64,000 bases of DNA. Origin: Micropruina sonneratiae (lineage in GTDB: Bacteria; Actinomycetota; Actinomycetes; Propionibacteriales; Propionibacteriaceae). A program made the translations under genes and the position numbers. This document shows positions 62,857 to 64,000 of the stretch, piece after piece. The stretch spans positions 1-64,000 of the forward strand of contig NZ_JAPDHX010000003.1 of assembly GCF_025972045.1 (NCBI RefSeq), read 5' to 3'. Under the pieces are notes generated by a model. It was given only the letters and a program-made list of their open reading frames with translations. It had not been told where the DNA came from and did not search any database. The stretch's first letter is position 1, and each line of letters starts with the position of its first letter.

Positions 62857-63666
62857 GTGAGCACGACCACCACCGGACAGGGCAACGCCAACCGAACCCG
62901 CAACCTCGCCCTGATCGTGATCGGCACCCTGATCGTGCTGGCCACCTACCTGTACCTGGTCATCGCGCAGCCGACGGAACTCGCCGACAACGCCTCGGCG
63001 CCGGCCGGGCTGATCGCGATGGCCGGCTACCTGGTCGGCGCGGTACTGATCGCCGCCGGGTCGATCCACCGGCTCTCCACCGTCACGATCGCGATGGTGC
63101 CGGTGGCGATAGCGCTCAACATCGTCGTCGGGCAGCTGGTCGTCGTGCTGGCCCTGCCGGTCTATCTCGACTCGATCGGCACCGTGCTCATCTCGGTGCT
63201 GGCCGGGCCGGCCGCCGGCGTGGTGACCGGCATCCTGACCAACGTGATCTGGGGGCTGATCCTGAGCCCGTCCGTGTTGCCGTTCGCCGTGGTGCAGGTG
63301 GTCATCGGGCTGATGGCCGGCTACGCCGCCCGCTACGGCATGTTCCGCCGGGTGTGGCTCGCGCCCATCGCCGGCGCCGTCACCGGGGTGGTGGCGGCGA
63401 TGATCTCGGCGCCGATCGCCGCCTTCGTCTTCGGCGGGGTGACCGCGCCCGGCACCGGCGCGCTGGTCGGCATGTTCCAGGCCTGGGGCAACTCGCTGCT
63501 GGCGTCCACCACCTTCCAGGGGTTGCTGTCCGACCCGCTGGACAAGTTGCTGTCGTTCACCGTGGTGGTGCTCATCCTGACCGCGCTGCCGAGCCGGTTC
63601 CTGCAACGGTTCCCGTTCGTCCGCGAGTACCGGGTGTTCCGGCGTCCCGGCGTGAAAGCGGCCTGA
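62857..63666 (+). CDS. ECF transporter substrate-binding (S) component
   Basis: 269 residues from GTG 62857, chosen because CAGGAGG lies 6 nt upstream; the frame opens earlier at 62,527 only as a shadow of the nucleoside hydrolase. After a polar N-terminus come at least six transmembrane helices: LALIVIGTLIVLATYLYLVI, GYLVGAVLIAAG, LVVVLALPVYL, GTVLISVLAGPAAGVVTGIL, VVIGLMAGYAARYG, IAGAVTGVVAAMISAPIAAF. The GTVLISVLAGP segment is like RibU/QueT-type S components. The substrate is unknown; the nucleoside hydrolase upstream hints at a nucleoside or base. Confidence 0.85.
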   Translation: MSTTTTGQGNANRTRNLALIVIGTLIVLATYLYLVIAQPTELADNASAPAGLIAMAGYLVGAVLIAAGSIHRLSTVTIAMVPVAIALNIVVGQLVVVLALPVYLDSIGTVLISVLAGPAAGVVTGILTNVIWGLILSPSVLPFAVVQVVIGLMAGYAARYGMFRRVWLAPIAGAVTGVVAAMISAPIAAFVFGGVTAPGTGALVGMFQAWGNSLLASTTFQGLLSDPLDKLLSFTVVVLILTALPSRFLQRFPFVREYRVFRRPGVKAA

Positions 63667-63672
63667 GCGGGC

Positions 63673-64000
63673 GTGTCGACGACCCTGTACGTCGAGCGGG
63701 TATCGCCGGTCCACCGGCTGAACCCGGTCACCAAACTGGTGGCGCTGCTGTGCCTGCTGGTGGTGGTGTTCGCCATCGCGCAGTGGTGGGTCGGGGTGGG
63801 GGTGCTGCTGCTGGTGATCGTGCCGGCGGCGGTGGCGTCCGGCTGTGGGGGAGTGCTGGCCGGCTTCGCGCTGCGGCTGCTGCTGCCGGTGCTGGCGATG
63901 CTGGTGCTCGTGCAGGGGCTGACCTACCCGGGCGGGCAGACCGTGCTGTGGGAGTGGGGTCCGCTGGCGCTGACCACCGAAGGGTTGCTGTTCGCGGCGA
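63673..64000 (+). CDS. ECF transporter transmembrane (T) component, partial
   Basis: Starts at GTG 63673, 6 bp after the S-component stop, and runs off the right edge (109 codons). It reads VSTTLYVERVSPVHRLNPVT, then TKLVALLCLLVVVFAIAQWW, GVGVLLLVIVPAAVASG and LRLLLPVLAMLVLVQGLTYP. The LNPVTKL element before the first helix is the hallmark of EcfT. ATPase subunit genes (EcfA) should follow outside the window. Confidence 0.88.
   Translation, partial: MSTTLYVERVSPVHRLNPVTKLVALLCLLVVVFAIAQWWVGVGVLLLVIVPAAVASGCGGVLAGFALRLLLPVLAMLVLVQGLTYPGGQTVLWEWGPLALTTEGLLFAA

Overview
The window is high-GC DNA (about 70%) with dense, overlapping genes, GTG starts, a mycothiol-dependent-isomerase relic, a class I FbaB aldolase and several Actinobacteria-typical small families. 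It is an actinobacterial chromosome. A Propionibacteriaceae-like host is my guess, at low confidence. No complete rRNA or tRNA gene was seen.

Positions 1 to about 39.76 kb look like a mosaic accessory island. The left part (1-17 kb) holds small, mostly unrecognised genes: a possible PD-(D/E)XK pair, an HNH-like protein, a HEPN-like protein and a GIY-YIG protein. It also has a frameshifted hydrolase with a divergent TetR regulator, a GlxA-type regulator with a divergent monooxygenase, ISL3 debris, a metallophosphoesterase, and a MobF relaxase with an excisionase-like HTH gene. The centrepiece is a complete type 2 BREX phage-defence operon on the minus strand (18.1-35.8 kb). Its order is pglW-pglX-pglY-pglZ-brxD-brxHI, and every junction overlaps. 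A DUF7662-like protein lies directly downstream. A divergent SF2 helicase upstream was cut off by an ISL3 element at 36,611-38,044. The island ends with an AbiE type IV toxin-antitoxin locus whose toxin gene is frameshifted. Beyond it are two relics of a tRNA 3' half (39.7 and 40.1 kb) that look like attachment-site scars.

From about 40.1 kb rightwards the content is more chromosomal. It includes a NarL/LiaS-type two-component pair, a GH13 glucan enzyme, DUF2231 and DUF427 proteins, FbaB aldolase, a COG3541-type nucleotidyltransferase, a zinc-ribbon thioredoxin and an OsmC protein. Further right are a quinone oxidoreductase, a DHA2 exporter coupled to a TetR gene, a DUF559 protein, and a nucleoside hydrolase followed by ECF transporter genes that run off the right edge. 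A second likely defence module lies within this stretch at 53.8-55.8 kb: a MazG-like pyrophosphohydrolase overlapping a GIY-YIG/DUF2075 helicase.

Decay is widespread. I see single-base frameshifts in the hydrolase, AbiEii, both ISL3 transposases and a lipoprotein, and fusion scars of transporter and isomerase fragments. There is also a broken CoiA-like gene, and two decayed copies of one secreted-protein gene, each in a region that also carries an OsmC paralogue. Either the island is degenerating or the assembly has some uncorrected indels. The BREX operon itself reads through intact.
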